From positions 1 to 47,212 of the forward strand of contig CAIXSK010000062.1 in NCBI GenBank assembly GCA_903922075.1: DNA of 47,212 nt. Reading direction: 5' to 3'. Positions 7,393 through 17,900 of this stretch are shown piece by piece. Position 1 is the first letter of the stretch. Each line of letters opens with the position of its first letter. Under the pieces are notes generated by a model. It searched no databases. It was not told the DNA's origin and saw nothing but the letters and a program-made list of their open reading frames with translations. Both the position numbers and the translations under genes were made by a program. This DNA is from an uncultured beta proteobacterium. GTDB taxonomy: Bacteria > Pseudomonadota > Gammaproteobacteria > Burkholderiales > Rhodocyclaceae.

Positions 7393-10098
7393 TTAAAAAG
7401 TGTCAAAGTCAGGAAGGGTTTGCGGTGCTGTCGCCTCAGGCAGCGAACCGCTGGAAGGGATGGAAGGTGATGACCTGTCTTCCGCCATGGATGGGGCGGT
7501 ACTCGATGTTTCCTTGGTGAGGCTGAATTTTTTCAGGGGAGCAACGGGATTGATGCTGCCCACTTGCAACGTGTTGTAGAGCGATTTGTTTTCTTGCTGC
7601 CGCTCCAGTGCGGCGGCCAGCGCACCCTCAGGTGTGAAGACCTGCATGAACTCCCGTAGGCGCTGGCTGGCTTGCGCATCGTTCGCGTCAGCGCCACTGC
7701 GGCGGGTGTATTCCTCAGTCAGGGCACGCCGCTCGATTTCGGTCAGTTGGCCCAAGCCGACCAAGTTGCGACAGGTCGCGTGGAGCCAGCGGTCTTTGAA
7801 GCGAACGTACACGGATGAGGCATCCCACGGGTCATAGCGGACGGGTAGACTTTGACCGGCGACGCGAGGGTCGCGGAATTCCGGGTGCCAGTACAACTGC
7901 TCATTCACCTTGACGCCGCGTTGGCGGTTGACGAGGCGAACACCACCGTAGTCGACCGGCGGGCAGGTCGCAATCAGGAAATCCTGGTTGAAGAGAATCT
8001 GCCGCTGCGGGCGGGAGCCACTTTCTTTCAAGCCACGCTGAAATGCTTCTCGGGGGCTGCAATCCAGCGCGGGATGGCGCTCGTTGTCGTAATACTCGGT
8101 GGCCCAGTATTCAAGGCCAAAGTACATCGCTTCCAGTGTCCATTCCGCAAAATTCACCGGCAGATGCTTGCCGGTCACCATCCGCACGTTCTTGGTGGCT
8201 TTGGTGTTGCCGGGCAAGTTATGGACATATTCGCTGTGCGCCCGTCCGAACATGCGTTCGAGAACCGCGCCATGCCGCGGCTGGCCGGCCGGCCGAAAAC
8301 GCAGATGGACTCCCATCACCTGGAGGAAGGTTTCAAACGCTGACGACATGAAATCGCGGCCGTTATCGACCACGATGAACTCAGGCAATCGTCCGAAGCG
8401 GTTGACCATGTCGCGTATCACCATCATCACGGAGTGATAGGACGGTGGGTCGAAGGTCAGATATATCGCGACGACACGGCGCGACCAGGCGTCGACGGCC
8501 AGAGAGAGCCAAGGGCGCCCCAAGGGTTTGCCGGAACGGCTGGAAACCAACTCGATGTCGAGCTGGGTATGGTCGATATGTACATACTGAAACGGACGGC
8601 TACCATGGACGGGCGTGTCGGCGTACAGAACATCGACAAACTCACTCATCTGATAGGCCATTCGTTTGCCATGACGAACGCGCAGGTCGTGCGCAGTTTC
8701 TTCGGCCTTGATGCGGGCGATGAGGGTCGGGTAGGACGGCGCCTTGATACCGGCTTCGTCACAGGCCGCCTTCAGAATTCGGTAGCACGCCTTGTAGTTG
8801 ATGGCTTCATGGCTGCGCCAGTGAGTCTCGATGACATTCTTGAGAACGTCATCCTGCGTTTCCGTCAGTCGGGCGGTGCGATTGCCTCGAGCATCCGTAC
8901 GCGGCACCAGGGCCAGCACTTCATGGCCGCCATTGGCCAGGGCCGCATTCTGACGGGCTTGCCAGCGGCGTTGGGTACGGTCGCAGACGATGGCCAGGTG
9001 AGTGTCCGACTGCAATATGGCCTGGCGCTGCAACGCAACGTCTAACTGAGCCTGCGTATAACGGGCCAGGTCCAGTTTGCTACTTCCAGCCTCGATAACC
9101 GGTGAAATGCGCCCATTTCGAAGGGCATCTGTTAGCCATTCACGGGATAGTGTTACGGGTGAGCCAGCGCGGCGGGTGCAGACGACTTCCGATTCGCCGA
9201 CGAGAGACATCGTCAGTTCCTGGGATTCGTACTCGAAGCGAGTTCCCTCGGAAATATCGAGGACGAAATGTTCCTGGCCAGGAACTGAACCGACATGAAC
9301 CTCGCCCGCCATGAAGTCGCGTACCGTGGTGTCGCGGTAAAGCCGGCAACGTCTGGGCTCCATCAGGGTTTCACGGTCGAGGTCGGCAACAACCTGATGG
9401 TCGGCAACGGCCTTGAGCAGGACGTCTGCGGAGAAGCCATAGGGTTCGACCATCAATTCGGCCAGATAACAGGCGCCATGTTGTGAAAGTGCCGCCGTCA
9501 GACGCTGCAAGTCACCTTCAGGGCAGGGCTCTGCCGCAGGGTGGAAATAGTCTGCGAGGTGCAGTAGGTTTTCTACACGACGACGAGGGAAGGCTTCATC
9601 GCTGTAGATTCGATAGCGGATGCCCAGTTCTGCTAGCTGACGTTCAATCTGGGGAGATGACCACGTCCCGTCTGTGGCTTTGATATAGCGATACGGGTAT
9701 CTCTCCGCCAGTCGAGTCAACTTCTGCTCCGACTTCCACTCTTCGAGGGTAAAACCGTCCTCTTGAATGACCAGAAAGTCTGGGAAATGCTGAATCTTGC
9801 GAATCTCACCAGTGGCAGTATCTACGAGCTCCAGTTTTAGCTCGCAGGGCTGCGCGTAATACTCGATGACCTGCTTGTTGAACTCATGGTCGACGGCGGC
9901 GGCAAACTCGATATGCCGGCTCTCCGTTCGGATTTCACGTCCCATCTTCCGGCTGGCCATCAATGTAATGACATTCCCGCCACGCGATTTAACCTCGCGT
10001 ACAGGGGCCAGGGTGCGTGCCTTCAAAATGAGTTCGCGCCCGGCACGAGGTGTGCCGAGGTGCTCGAAGAGTTCGGTAATCTGTTCCTTGTTCAACAT
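7393..10098 (-). CDS. tnsAB: TnsA-TnsB fusion transposase (PD-(D/E)xK endonuclease + DDE/Mu-type integrase)
   Basis: Start at 10098 (MLNKEQITELFEHLG). TnsA-like 'ESRHIEFAAAVDHEF...HFPDFLVIQEDGFTLEEWKSEQKL'; DDE residues in 'HIDHTQLDIEL', 'FIVVDNGRDFMS', 'HGAVLERMFGRAHSEYVH'. Confidence 0.9.
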   Translation of the reverse strand: MLNKEQITELFEHLGTPRAGRELILKARTLAPVREVKSRGGNVITLMASRKMGREIRTESRHIEFAAAVDHEFNKQVIEYYAQPCELKLELVDTATGEIRKIQHFPDFLVIQEDGFTLEEWKSEQKLTRLAERYPYRYIKATDGTWSSPQIERQLAELGIRYRIYSDEAFPRRRVENLLHLADYFHPAAEPCPEGDLQRLTAALSQHGACYLAELMVEPYGFSADVLLKAVADHQVVADLDRETLMEPRRCRLYRDTTVRDFMAGEVHVGSVPGQEHFVLDISEGTRFEYESQELTMSLVGESEVVCTRRAGSPVTLSREWLTDALRNGRISPVIEAGSSKLDLARYTQAQLDVALQRQAILQSDTHLAIVCDRTQRRWQARQNAALANGGHEVLALVPRTDARGNRTARLTETQDDVLKNVIETHWRSHEAINYKACYRILKAACDEAGIKAPSYPTLIARIKAEETAHDLRVRHGKRMAYQMSEFVDVLYADTPVHGSRPFQYVHIDHTQLDIELVSSRSGKPLGRPWLSLAVDAWSRRVVAIYLTFDPPSYHSVMMVIRDMVNRFGRLPEFIVVDNGRDFMSSAFETFLQVMGVHLRFRPAGQPRHGAVLERMFGRAHSEYVHNLPGNTKATKNVRMVTGKHLPVNFAEWTLEAMYFGLEYWATEYYDNERHPALDCSPREAFQRGLKESGSRPQRQILFNQDFLIATCPPVDYGGVRLVNRQRGVKVNEQLYWHPEFRDPRVAGQSLPVRYDPWDASSVYVRFKDRWLHATCRNLVGLGQLTEIERRALTEEYTRRSGADANDAQASQRLREFMQVFTPEGALAAALERQQENKSLYNTLQVGSINPVAPLKKFSLTKETSSTAPSMAEDRSSPSIPSSGSLPEATAPQTLPDFDTF

Positions 10099-10160
10099 CG
10101 CTGACCTAAAAATCCTGCTGATGTGAACGTGTAGGAACGGCACCTGCGCTAGAATGACGA

Positions 10161-10180
10161 TTCGGTCGTATATGACCGAT
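10161..10180. promoter_or_regulatory. Palindromic putative operator between divergent tnsAB and the DUF6471-like gene
   Basis: ATTCGGTC-GTATAT-GACCGATT; perfect CGGTC/GACCG arms in the intergenic region. Confidence 0.55.
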
Positions 10181-10222
10181 TTGTGGCTTCTTGCCCCTAT
10201 CGTCACCTTGAGCCAGAACCCA

Positions 10223-10534
10223 ATGCGCGAATCGAAATCCACCCAAAAGAGAGTCACGGGGCCGCTGAAGCTTCGACCGGAGGTTGCCTACACACCATGG
10301 GAGGACCGAGCGAAGGAGGTGTTGGTCGAGGAGATGCGGAAGAGGAAACTTGGCTACAAGGAGTTGGCCCGGCTCTTGGAGCCTTACGGCATCGATGAGA
10401 CACCAGACCAAATTAACCGCAAGGCGAACCGGAAGCGGTTTTCGGCGGCGTTCCTGTTGGCGTGCCTGGCAGCGATGGAGGTGACTGCAGTCGAGGTGCC
10501 GACTCAGCTTGGGGTGCCGAAATCGTACAAATGA
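10223..10534 (+). CDS. DUF6471-like small DNA-binding/regulatory protein
   Basis: 'LGYKELARLLEPYGIDETPDQINRKANRKRFSAAFLLACLAAM' resembles the DUF6471 family; divergent from tnsAB; ATG at 10223 preferred. Confidence 0.7.
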   Translation: MRESKSTQKRVTGPLKLRPEVAYTPWEDRAKEVLVEEMRKRKLGYKELARLLEPYGIDETPDQINRKANRKRFSAAFLLACLAAMEVTAVEVPTQLGVPKSYK

Positions 10535-10730
10535 AAGTGAACTACCCTCTGAACTTGCCTGCTTCTGCCAATTTGGCGAATGCCAATGTGCTTGTTTCTG
10601 CATCTTTCCCCCAATCTTGTCCGTTCACAAAATGGGGACCCACCGATTGTCTGGATGACAAGCCGGGTGCAGAAAGCACAGCAAATATCAAGTTGGCTCA
10701 ATAGCCTGTATGAAAATTAAATCAAACATC

Positions 10731-10760
10731 GTTGCCTAGCAAGCCCAGATGCTAGGCAAC
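10731..10760. repeat. Perfect 11-bp inverted repeat with 8-nt loop upstream of hsdM
   Basis: GTTGCCTAGCA-AGCCCAGA-TGCTAGGCAAC; no T-tract on either strand immediately after. Confidence 0.75.
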
Positions 10761-10873
10761 GCCTCCAATTGTTCGAATGAGTTGTACTTCCTGAGTTTCC
10801 GCTACCATGTCGTCTGAATAGATGCGCGCGGGCGGATTTCAGGCTGAGCGGCGCACAGAACCAGAAAAATGAC

Positions 10874-12619
10874 ATGAACCACCAAGCCCTTTCTTCCTTT
10901 ATTTGGTCTGTTGCCGACCTCTTGCGCGGCGACTACAAGCAATCCGAGTACGGCAAGGTCATCCTGCCCTTTACCGTCCTACGTCGCCTCGATTGCGTGC
11001 TGGAGGCCACCAAGCCCGCCGTGTTGGCCGAGTTCGAGGCCAAGTTCAAAGCGGGGCTCAACCCCGACCCGTTCCTGCTGCGCAAGTCAGGGCAGAGCTT
11101 CTACAACATTTCGCCGCTCGACCTCGGCAAGCTGCTGGGTGACCAGGACCACATCCGAGAAAACCTTTACGCCTACATTCAGGGCTTTTCGCCGGCCGCA
11201 CGGGACATCTTCGAGCGCTTCGAATTCTTCACCCAAGTCGAGCGCCTAGCCAAGGCAGGGCTGCTCTATCTGGTGACCGAGAAGTTTGCCAACATCGACC
11301 TGCACCCGGATGTCGTCGATAACGCCCAGATGGGCCTGGTCTTCGAGGAATTGATTCGCAAGTTCGCTGAAATCTCCAACGAGACCGCCGGGGAGCACTT
11401 CACGCCCCGCGAAGTCATCCGACTGATGGTGAACCTGTTGTTCATCGAGGACGACGACGTGCTCACCTCCGGCAATGCCGTGGTGCGTACCCTGTACGAC
11501 CCGACGGCTGGCACGGGGGGCATGCTTTCAGTGGCCGGGGAATACCTGTTGGAACACAACCCAGCGGCCCGTCTGACCCTGTTCGGCCAGGAACTCAACG
11601 ACGAGTCGTACGCCATCTGCAAGGCCGACATGCTCATTAAGGGCCAGGACGTGGCCAATATTGTGGTCGGCAACACTCTCTCGGACGATGGCCACAGCGG
11701 CCGCAAGTTCGACTACATGTTGTCGAACCCGCCTTTCGGTGTTGAGTGGAAGAAGGTCGAAAAGGAGGTCCGCAAGGAATACGAGCAGAAGGGCTTCGAC
11801 GGCCGTTTCGGTCCTGGCTTGCCGCGTGTGTCGGACGGCTCCATGCTGTTCCTACTGCACCTCATCAGCAAGATGCGTCCGGCCGTCGATGGCGGCAGCC
11901 GCATCGGCATCGTGTTGAACGGCAGTCCGCTTTTCACCGGTGGTGCCGGGAGTGGAGAGAGTGAAATCCGCCGCTACGTTCTGGAAAACGACCTGGTGGA
12001 AGCCATCATCGGCCTGCCCACCGACATGTTTTATAACACAGGCATCGCCACTTACGTCTGGATACTCTCCAACAAGAAACCGGCTGCCCGCAAAGGCAAG
12101 GTCCAGCTCATCGACGCCAGTGTCTATTGGCAGAAGATGCGTAAGAGCCTGGGCAGCAAGCGCAAGGAGATGAGTGACGAGCATATTGCCAAAGTTACCA
12201 AGCTGTTCGGCGAGTTCATCGAGGCCGAGGAGGACGGGAAACCTATTTCCCGCATCTTTAACAACGCCGACTTCGGCTACACCACCATCACGGTTGAGCG
12301 CCCACTACGCGACGAAGCTGGCAATGTTGTGCTCGGCACCAAGGGCAAGCAGAAGGGCAAGCCACAGCCGGATTCGGCGCTACGCGATACCGAGAACGTC
12401 CCGCTCAACGAGGGCATCGACGCCTACTTCGCCCGCGAAGTGTTGCCCCATGCGCCGGATGCCTGGATAGATACCGAAAAATCCAAGGTCGGCTACGAGA
12501 TTCCCTTCAACCGCCATTTCTACGTCTTCACCCCACCGCGCAGCCTGCATGAGATTGATGAAGAACTGAAGGGTGTGACTGCCAATATTATGCGGATGCT
12601 GGAAGGACTGGCGGAATGA
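10874..12619 (+). CDS. hsdM: Type I restriction-modification DNA methyltransferase subunit HsdM
   Basis: 581 aa; '[22 protein letters not shown]' (motif I), '[16 protein letters not shown]' (NPPF). Confidence 0.95.
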   Translation: MNHQALSSFIWSVADLLRGDYKQSEYGKVILPFTVLRRLDCVLEATKPAVLAEFEAKFKAGLNPDPFLLRKSGQSFYNISPLDLGKLLGDQDHIRENLYAYIQGFSPAARDIFERFEFFTQVERLAKAGLLYLVTEKFANIDLHPDVVDNAQMGLVFEELIRKFAEISNETAGEHFTPREVIRLMVNLLFIEDDDVLTSGNAVVRTLYDPTAGTGGMLSVAGEYLLEHNPAARLTLFGQELNDESYAICKADMLIKGQDVANIVVGNTLSDDGHSGRKFDYMLSNPPFGVEWKKVEKEVRKEYEQKGFDGRFGPGLPRVSDGSMLFLLHLISKMRPAVDGGSRIGIVLNGSPLFTGGAGSGESEIRRYVLENDLVEAIIGLPTDMFYNTGIATYVWILSNKKPAARKGKVQLIDASVYWQKMRKSLGSKRKEMSDEHIAKVTKLFGEFIEAEEDGKPISRIFNNADFGYTTITVERPLRDEAGNVVLGTKGKQKGKPQPDSALRDTENVPLNEGIDAYFAREVLPHAPDAWIDTEKSKVGYEIPFNRHFYVFTPPRSLHEIDEELKGVTANIMRMLEGLAE

Positions 12620-12755
12620 AGTGCCCCTGGCATATCCAAATATGGCTTGAGTTTTCTTATCAGGAAACCGATAATGCGCTTAACAACACCCGCCAAGGCT
12701 ATGCGCGAAAGCGTATCCTCAAACCGGCGGGTTCCTCGTTTACGGGGCGCGAAAA

Positions 12756-13655
12756 ATGAAGAGCGCCTTTACTAAACCCGCCACCACCTACGCCGAACAA
12801 GTTGCCAAGCTCCAGCAACGCGGCATGCTGTTCTCTGACCCGAACAAAGCGGCGTTTTACCTCCAGCATCTCAACTATTATCGCCTTGCAGCCTACTGGC
12901 TCCCCTTCGAGGCCGACCACGGCACTCATACATTTCTACCAGGGAGTCAATTCGACAATGTTCTGAATCTTTACATATTTGACCGCGAACTGCGCCTGCT
13001 GGTGCTAGATGCCATCGAACGCATCGAGGTCTCGGTCCGCAGCCAATGGGCCTACCAGATGGCTCACCTCCATGGGCCGCATGCACATCTCGACCCCGCG
13101 CTGGCCAAGGATTGGACAAACTGGGTCAGCGACAGCCATCAATTGCTGGGTGAAGTGGAGCGCTCGAAGGAAAACTTCATTGAGCACCTGAGGCAAACCT
13201 ATAGCGATGCTCTGCCGCCCCTATGGGCCGTTTGCGAAATCATGTCGCTCGGACTGCTCTCACGCCAGTACAAGAACCTCAAGCCCATGGCAACGCGCAG
13301 GGCCATTGCCAGCCAGTACAGCCTTGACCAGCAGGTTTTTGAATCCTGGCTGCACCATCTGACCTTCGTCCGCAATGTCTGCGCCCACCACAACCGGCTG
13401 TGGAACCGCGAATTCACGATTACTCCGCAACATCCCCGTAGCAAGCCCCGCATCCTCAGCGGTGAATTCATTGGCAGTTCACGCAAGCTCTATAACACCT
13501 TGGTCATCCTTACGCACTTTATGGACACCATCGCGCCCGGCCATCACTGGCGGCAGCGCTTAAAAACTCTGCTCACGCAGCACGCCATCCCTGTTCAGGC
13601 GATGGACTTCCCGGCCGATTGGGAAGAACGAGCGATTTGGCAGGAGGCAGCATAA
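12756..13655 (+). CDS. Abi_2 (AbiD/F-like) abortive infection protein, HEPN-type
   Basis: 299 aa; '[20 protein letters not shown]' and HEPN R-x4-H in '[13 protein letters not shown]'; TAATG overlap with hsdS. Confidence 0.88.
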   Translation: MKSAFTKPATTYAEQVAKLQQRGMLFSDPNKAAFYLQHLNYYRLAAYWLPFEADHGTHTFLPGSQFDNVLNLYIFDRELRLLVLDAIERIEVSVRSQWAYQMAHLHGPHAHLDPALAKDWTNWVSDSHQLLGEVERSKENFIEHLRQTYSDALPPLWAVCEIMSLGLLSRQYKNLKPMATRRAIASQYSLDQQVFESWLHHLTFVRNVCAHHNRLWNREFTITPQHPRSKPRILSGEFIGSSRKLYNTLVILTHFMDTIAPGHHWRQRLKTLLTQHAIPVQAMDFPADWEERAIWQEAA

Positions 13656-14983
13656 TGGGCTTGCTAAGGTATCCAGAGAGCAAGGAAAGCGGGGTTGCCT
13701 GGTTGGGGAAAGTGCCGTCGCATTGGCAGGTGCATCGCCTGAAGAACTTGTTTGAAATTCGTAAGCGCATTGTGGGTGAAGAAGGACATCAGGTCTTATC
13801 CATAACACAGCGAGGCATAAAGGTTAAGGACATTGAGAGCAATGACGGCCAACTCTCGATGGACTACTCAAAGTACCAAATAGTGCACCCAGGTGACTTT
13901 GCGATGAATCACATGGACTTGCTAACCGGGTTCGTCGACATTTCGCCGTACGCTGGCGTAACCAGCCCCGACTATCGGGTTTTTGCTGTGCGAGATGGCG
14001 TGCAGTGCGAGCCGAGATATTTCCTCTACCTATTGCAGAACGCCTACCGACAGAAAATCTTCTACGCCTTTGGTCAAGGAGCCTCTGAATTCGGCCGCTG
14101 GCGCTTCCCGACTGACCAATTCAACGACTTTCGATTTCCGTGCCCTCCATCTAGCGAACAAACCGCCATCGCCACCTTCCTCGACCGCGAAACCGGGAAA
14201 ATCGACGCTCTGGTTGCCGAACAGGAAAAGCTCCTCGCTCTGCTCGCCGAAAAGCGCCAGGCCACCATTTCCCATGCGGTCACCAAGGGCTTGAATCCGG
14301 ATGCGCCGATGAAAGATTCCGGCGTAGCTTGGCTGGGAAAGGTGCCGGAGCATTGGGGCATGAAGCGCATAAAGGACTGCGGATGTGAAGTAGTGGACTG
14401 CAAGAATAGAACTCCAGAACCCCATCCCGATGGGGACTACTTTGTAGTCAGAACGTCCTGCGTTAAGGACGGCAGGTTCGACCCGGAACCGGGGTATCGG
14501 ACTGATGAAAGAAATTTCATCGAATGGACCGCGAAGGGCAAACCGCAGACAGGAGACGTGCTCTTTACACGCGAAGCTCCTACAGGCGAGGCATGTCTAG
14601 CACCGCAAGGGCTCGATTTCTGTCTCGGGCAGCGAATGATGTACATCCGACCGCCAGAGCAGGTGCTACGCAGCGAATTCCTGCTCTACTCAATCTATGG
14701 TGGCCTTGCACGTGAGCGAATCAGCGAAAAATCGAAAGGAAGCACAGTCGGGCACCTGAGGGTAGGTGAAGTAGGAGAACTGCCGTTGCTTCTCCCCCCG
14801 CTTGACGAACAACGGGAGCTTGTTGAGTTCGTCGCTGACGAACTCAACAAGCTCCAATCGTTGGAAGTCGAATCCGAACGTGCAATCGCTTTACTTAAAA
14901 AACGCCGCTCTGCCCTCATCGCTGCCGCCGTCACCGGCCAAATAGACGTTCGCGGCCTCGTCATCGAACCGGAGGCTGCTTGA
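13655..14983 (+). CDS. hsdS: Type I R-M specificity subunit HsdS
   Basis: Two TRD halves, each introduced by 'SGVAWLGKVP(S/E)HW'; conserved-region helix 'SSEQTAIATFLDRETGKIDALVAEQEKLLALLAEKRQATISHAVTKGL'. Confidence 0.94.
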   Translation: MGLLRYPESKESGVAWLGKVPSHWQVHRLKNLFEIRKRIVGEEGHQVLSITQRGIKVKDIESNDGQLSMDYSKYQIVHPGDFAMNHMDLLTGFVDISPYAGVTSPDYRVFAVRDGVQCEPRYFLYLLQNAYRQKIFYAFGQGASEFGRWRFPTDQFNDFRFPCPPSSEQTAIATFLDRETGKIDALVAEQEKLLALLAEKRQATISHAVTKGLNPDAPMKDSGVAWLGKVPEHWGMKRIKDCGCEVVDCKNRTPEPHPDGDYFVVRTSCVKDGRFDPEPGYRTDERNFIEWTAKGKPQTGDVLFTREAPTGEACLAPQGLDFCLGQRMMYIRPPEQVLRSEFLLYSIYGGLARERISEKSKGSTVGHLRVGEVGELPLLLPPLDEQRELVEFVADELNKLQSLEVESERAIALLKKRRSALIAAAVTGQIDVRGLVIEPEAA

Positions 14984-17900
14984 TGCCTGCCTTGCACCAG
15001 GAAATCCACTTCGAAGCTGCCATCTGCACTCACCTCGGCCAACATGGCTGGTTGTATGCCGAAGGCGATGCCGCCCACTACGACCGGCAGAACGCCCTGT
15101 TTTTGCCCGACCTGCTGACCTGGGTGGAAACCACCCAGCCTGAGGCTTGGCAGGCGCTGACCAAGACCCACGGCGCCATCTTGCGCAAGGTGCTGGCGGA
15201 GCGGGTGCGCAAATGCCTCAATGAGCAAGGTACGCTGGAAGTGCTGCGCCGAGGCGTCGAGATGGTCGGCCTCAATAAGCCACTGTCCCTGGTGCAATTC
15301 AAGCCGGCCCTAGGCCTCAACCCGGCCATCCAGGCCGCCTACGAAGCCAACCGCTTGCGCGTGGTGCGTCAGGTGCACCACTCGCTCAACAATGCCAATG
15401 AGGCGGTAGACCTGGTGCTGTTCGTCAATGGCGTCGCCGTGGCCACGGCTGAACTCAAATCTGACTTCACCCAGAGTGTCAGCGATGCGGTCGACCAGTA
15501 CCGTTTCGACCGTCATCCGCAGCCCAAGTGCGGCCACGTCGAACCACTGCTGGCTTTCCCTGGCGGTGCATTGGTACATTTCGCCGTCAGCCAGTCGGAA
15601 GTGATGATGAGCACCAAGCTGGCTGGCACCAGCACCGTATTCCTGCCCTTCAACCGGGGTAATGCCGGTGGTGCGGGCAATGCGCCCAATCCCTTCGGCT
15701 TCGCCACCCATTACTTGTGGGAGGAAGTCTGGCAGCGCGACAGCTGGCTGGAAATCCTTGGCCGCTACCTTATCGGCAAGCGCAACGACAAAAAGCAGCT
15801 CACCGGCCTCATCTTCCCCCGTTATCACCAGCTTGACGCCACCCGGAAGCTGGTAGCCGATGTGTTGGAGCAAGGCCCTGGTGAGCGCTACCTGATTCAG
15901 CATTCAGCCGGCTCCGGCAAGACCAACTCGATTGCCTGGTCCGCTCATTTCCTCGCCGACCTGCACGATGCGGCGCACCAGAAGGTTTTTGATAGCGTGC
16001 TGGTGGTGTCCGACCGTACCGTGCTCGACGCGCAATTGCAGGAAGCCATCTTCGACTTCCAGCGCACCACCGGCGTGGTGGCGACCATCACCGATGAGCA
16101 TGGCAGCAAGAGCGGCCAGCTCGGCCAGGCGCTCAAGGACGGCAAGAAAATCATCGTCTGCACCATCCAGACCTTCCCCTTCGCGCTGGAAGCCGTGCAG
16201 AAGCTCGCTGCCACCGAAGGCAAGCGCTTCGCAGTGATTGCCGACGAAGCCCACAGCTCGCAGACCGGTGAAGCGGCCGCCAAGTTGAAGCAACTGCTCT
16301 CGGCCGAAGAGTTGCAGGAACTCGCCGACGGCGGCGAGGTGGATACCGAAACCGTATTGGCTGCCCAGATGGCCGCCAAAGCCAGCCAGGAAAAGAACAT
16401 CACCTACCTGGCCTTCACGGCCACCCCCAAGCAGAAGACACTGGAACTGTTTGGCCGCAAGAACGCCGACGGCCTGCCCGAGCCTTTCCACGTCTATTCC
16501 ATGCGTCAGGCCATCGAGGAAGGTTTCATCCTCGACGTACTGAAGAACTACACCACCTACAAGATGGCGTTCAAGCTGGCCCACAACGGCGAGGAATACG
16601 ACGAGCAGCAAGTCGAGAAGTCGGAAGCACTCAAGGGCATCATGCACTGGGTGCGCCTGCACCCGTACAACATCAGCCAGAAGGTACAGACCGTCGTCGA
16701 GCACTTCCGCGAGAACGTGCAGCCGCTACTGAACGGCCAGGCCAAGGCCATGGTCGTGGTCAGTAGCCGCAAGGAAGCGGTGCGCTGGCAGAAGGCTATC
16801 AGCGCCTACATCGCCAAGCAGCAATACAAGCTTGGCGTGCTGGTCGCCTTCTCCGGCGAAATCAACGACCCCGACAGCTACCCGGAACCGGTCAGCGAAC
16901 ACAGCAAGCTGCTGAACTCCGGCCTCAAGGGCGACATCCGCGAAGCCTTCAAAGGACCGGACTATCACCTGCTGTTGGTGGCCAACAAGTTCCAGACTGG
17001 ATTTGACCAGCCCTTGCTGTGCGGCATGTATGTCGACAAGCGTCTGGCCGGCATTCAGGCAGTGCAGACGCTTTCGCGCCTCAACCGTGCCCACCCCGGC
17101 AAGGACACGACCTACATCCTCGATTTCGTCAATGAACCGCAGGACGTCCTGGCCGCCTTCAAGACCTATTACGAGACTGCGGAACTCGAAGCCAATACTG
17201 ACCCGCATCTGGTGCTCGACCTGCGGGCCAAGCTGGATGCGACCGGTTACTACGATGGCTTTGAAGTCGACCGCGTGGCGGAAGCCGAAACCAACCCGAA
17301 GGCCACTCAGGCCCAGCTCAGCGCTGCCATCGCTCCGGTGGCCGACCGTCTGCTGAAACGCTACAAGGCGGCACAACACGACAAAGCGATAGCCGAAGCC
17401 AACCACGACGAAAAAGCCGCCCAGGCCGCCAAGGACATCATGGCCGCGCTGACCCTGTTCAAGGGTGACATGGGCGCCTTCAATCGCCTGTATGCCTTCC
17501 TGTCGCAGATATTTGATTACGGCAATACGGACATTGAGAAGCGCTATCTCTTCTTCAAGCGCCTTATCCCGCTGCTCGACTTCGGACGTGAGCGGGAAAC
17601 CGTCGACCTCTCCAAGGTGACCCTGACCCATCACACCCTGAAGAACAAAGGTCAGCAGACCCTGGACCTGAAACAAGGTGAGGCGCAAAAGTTACCGCCG
17701 ATGACCGAAACCGGCAGCGGTACCCTGCACGACAAGGAAAAGGCCTTCCTCGATGAAATCATCCAGAAGGTGAATGGCCTGTTCGAGGGGGAACTCTCGG
17801 ACAATGACCAACTGGTCTACGTGAATGGTGTCCTGAAGGGGAAGCTGCTCGAGAACGAAACCTTGGTGCAACAGGCGGCCAACAACACCAAGGAGCAGTT

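Noticed and set aside
10099-10257. N-terminal 53-aa extension of TnsAB
   Set aside because: It crosses the divergent promoter/palindrome region; the ATG at 10098 fits the domain start better.
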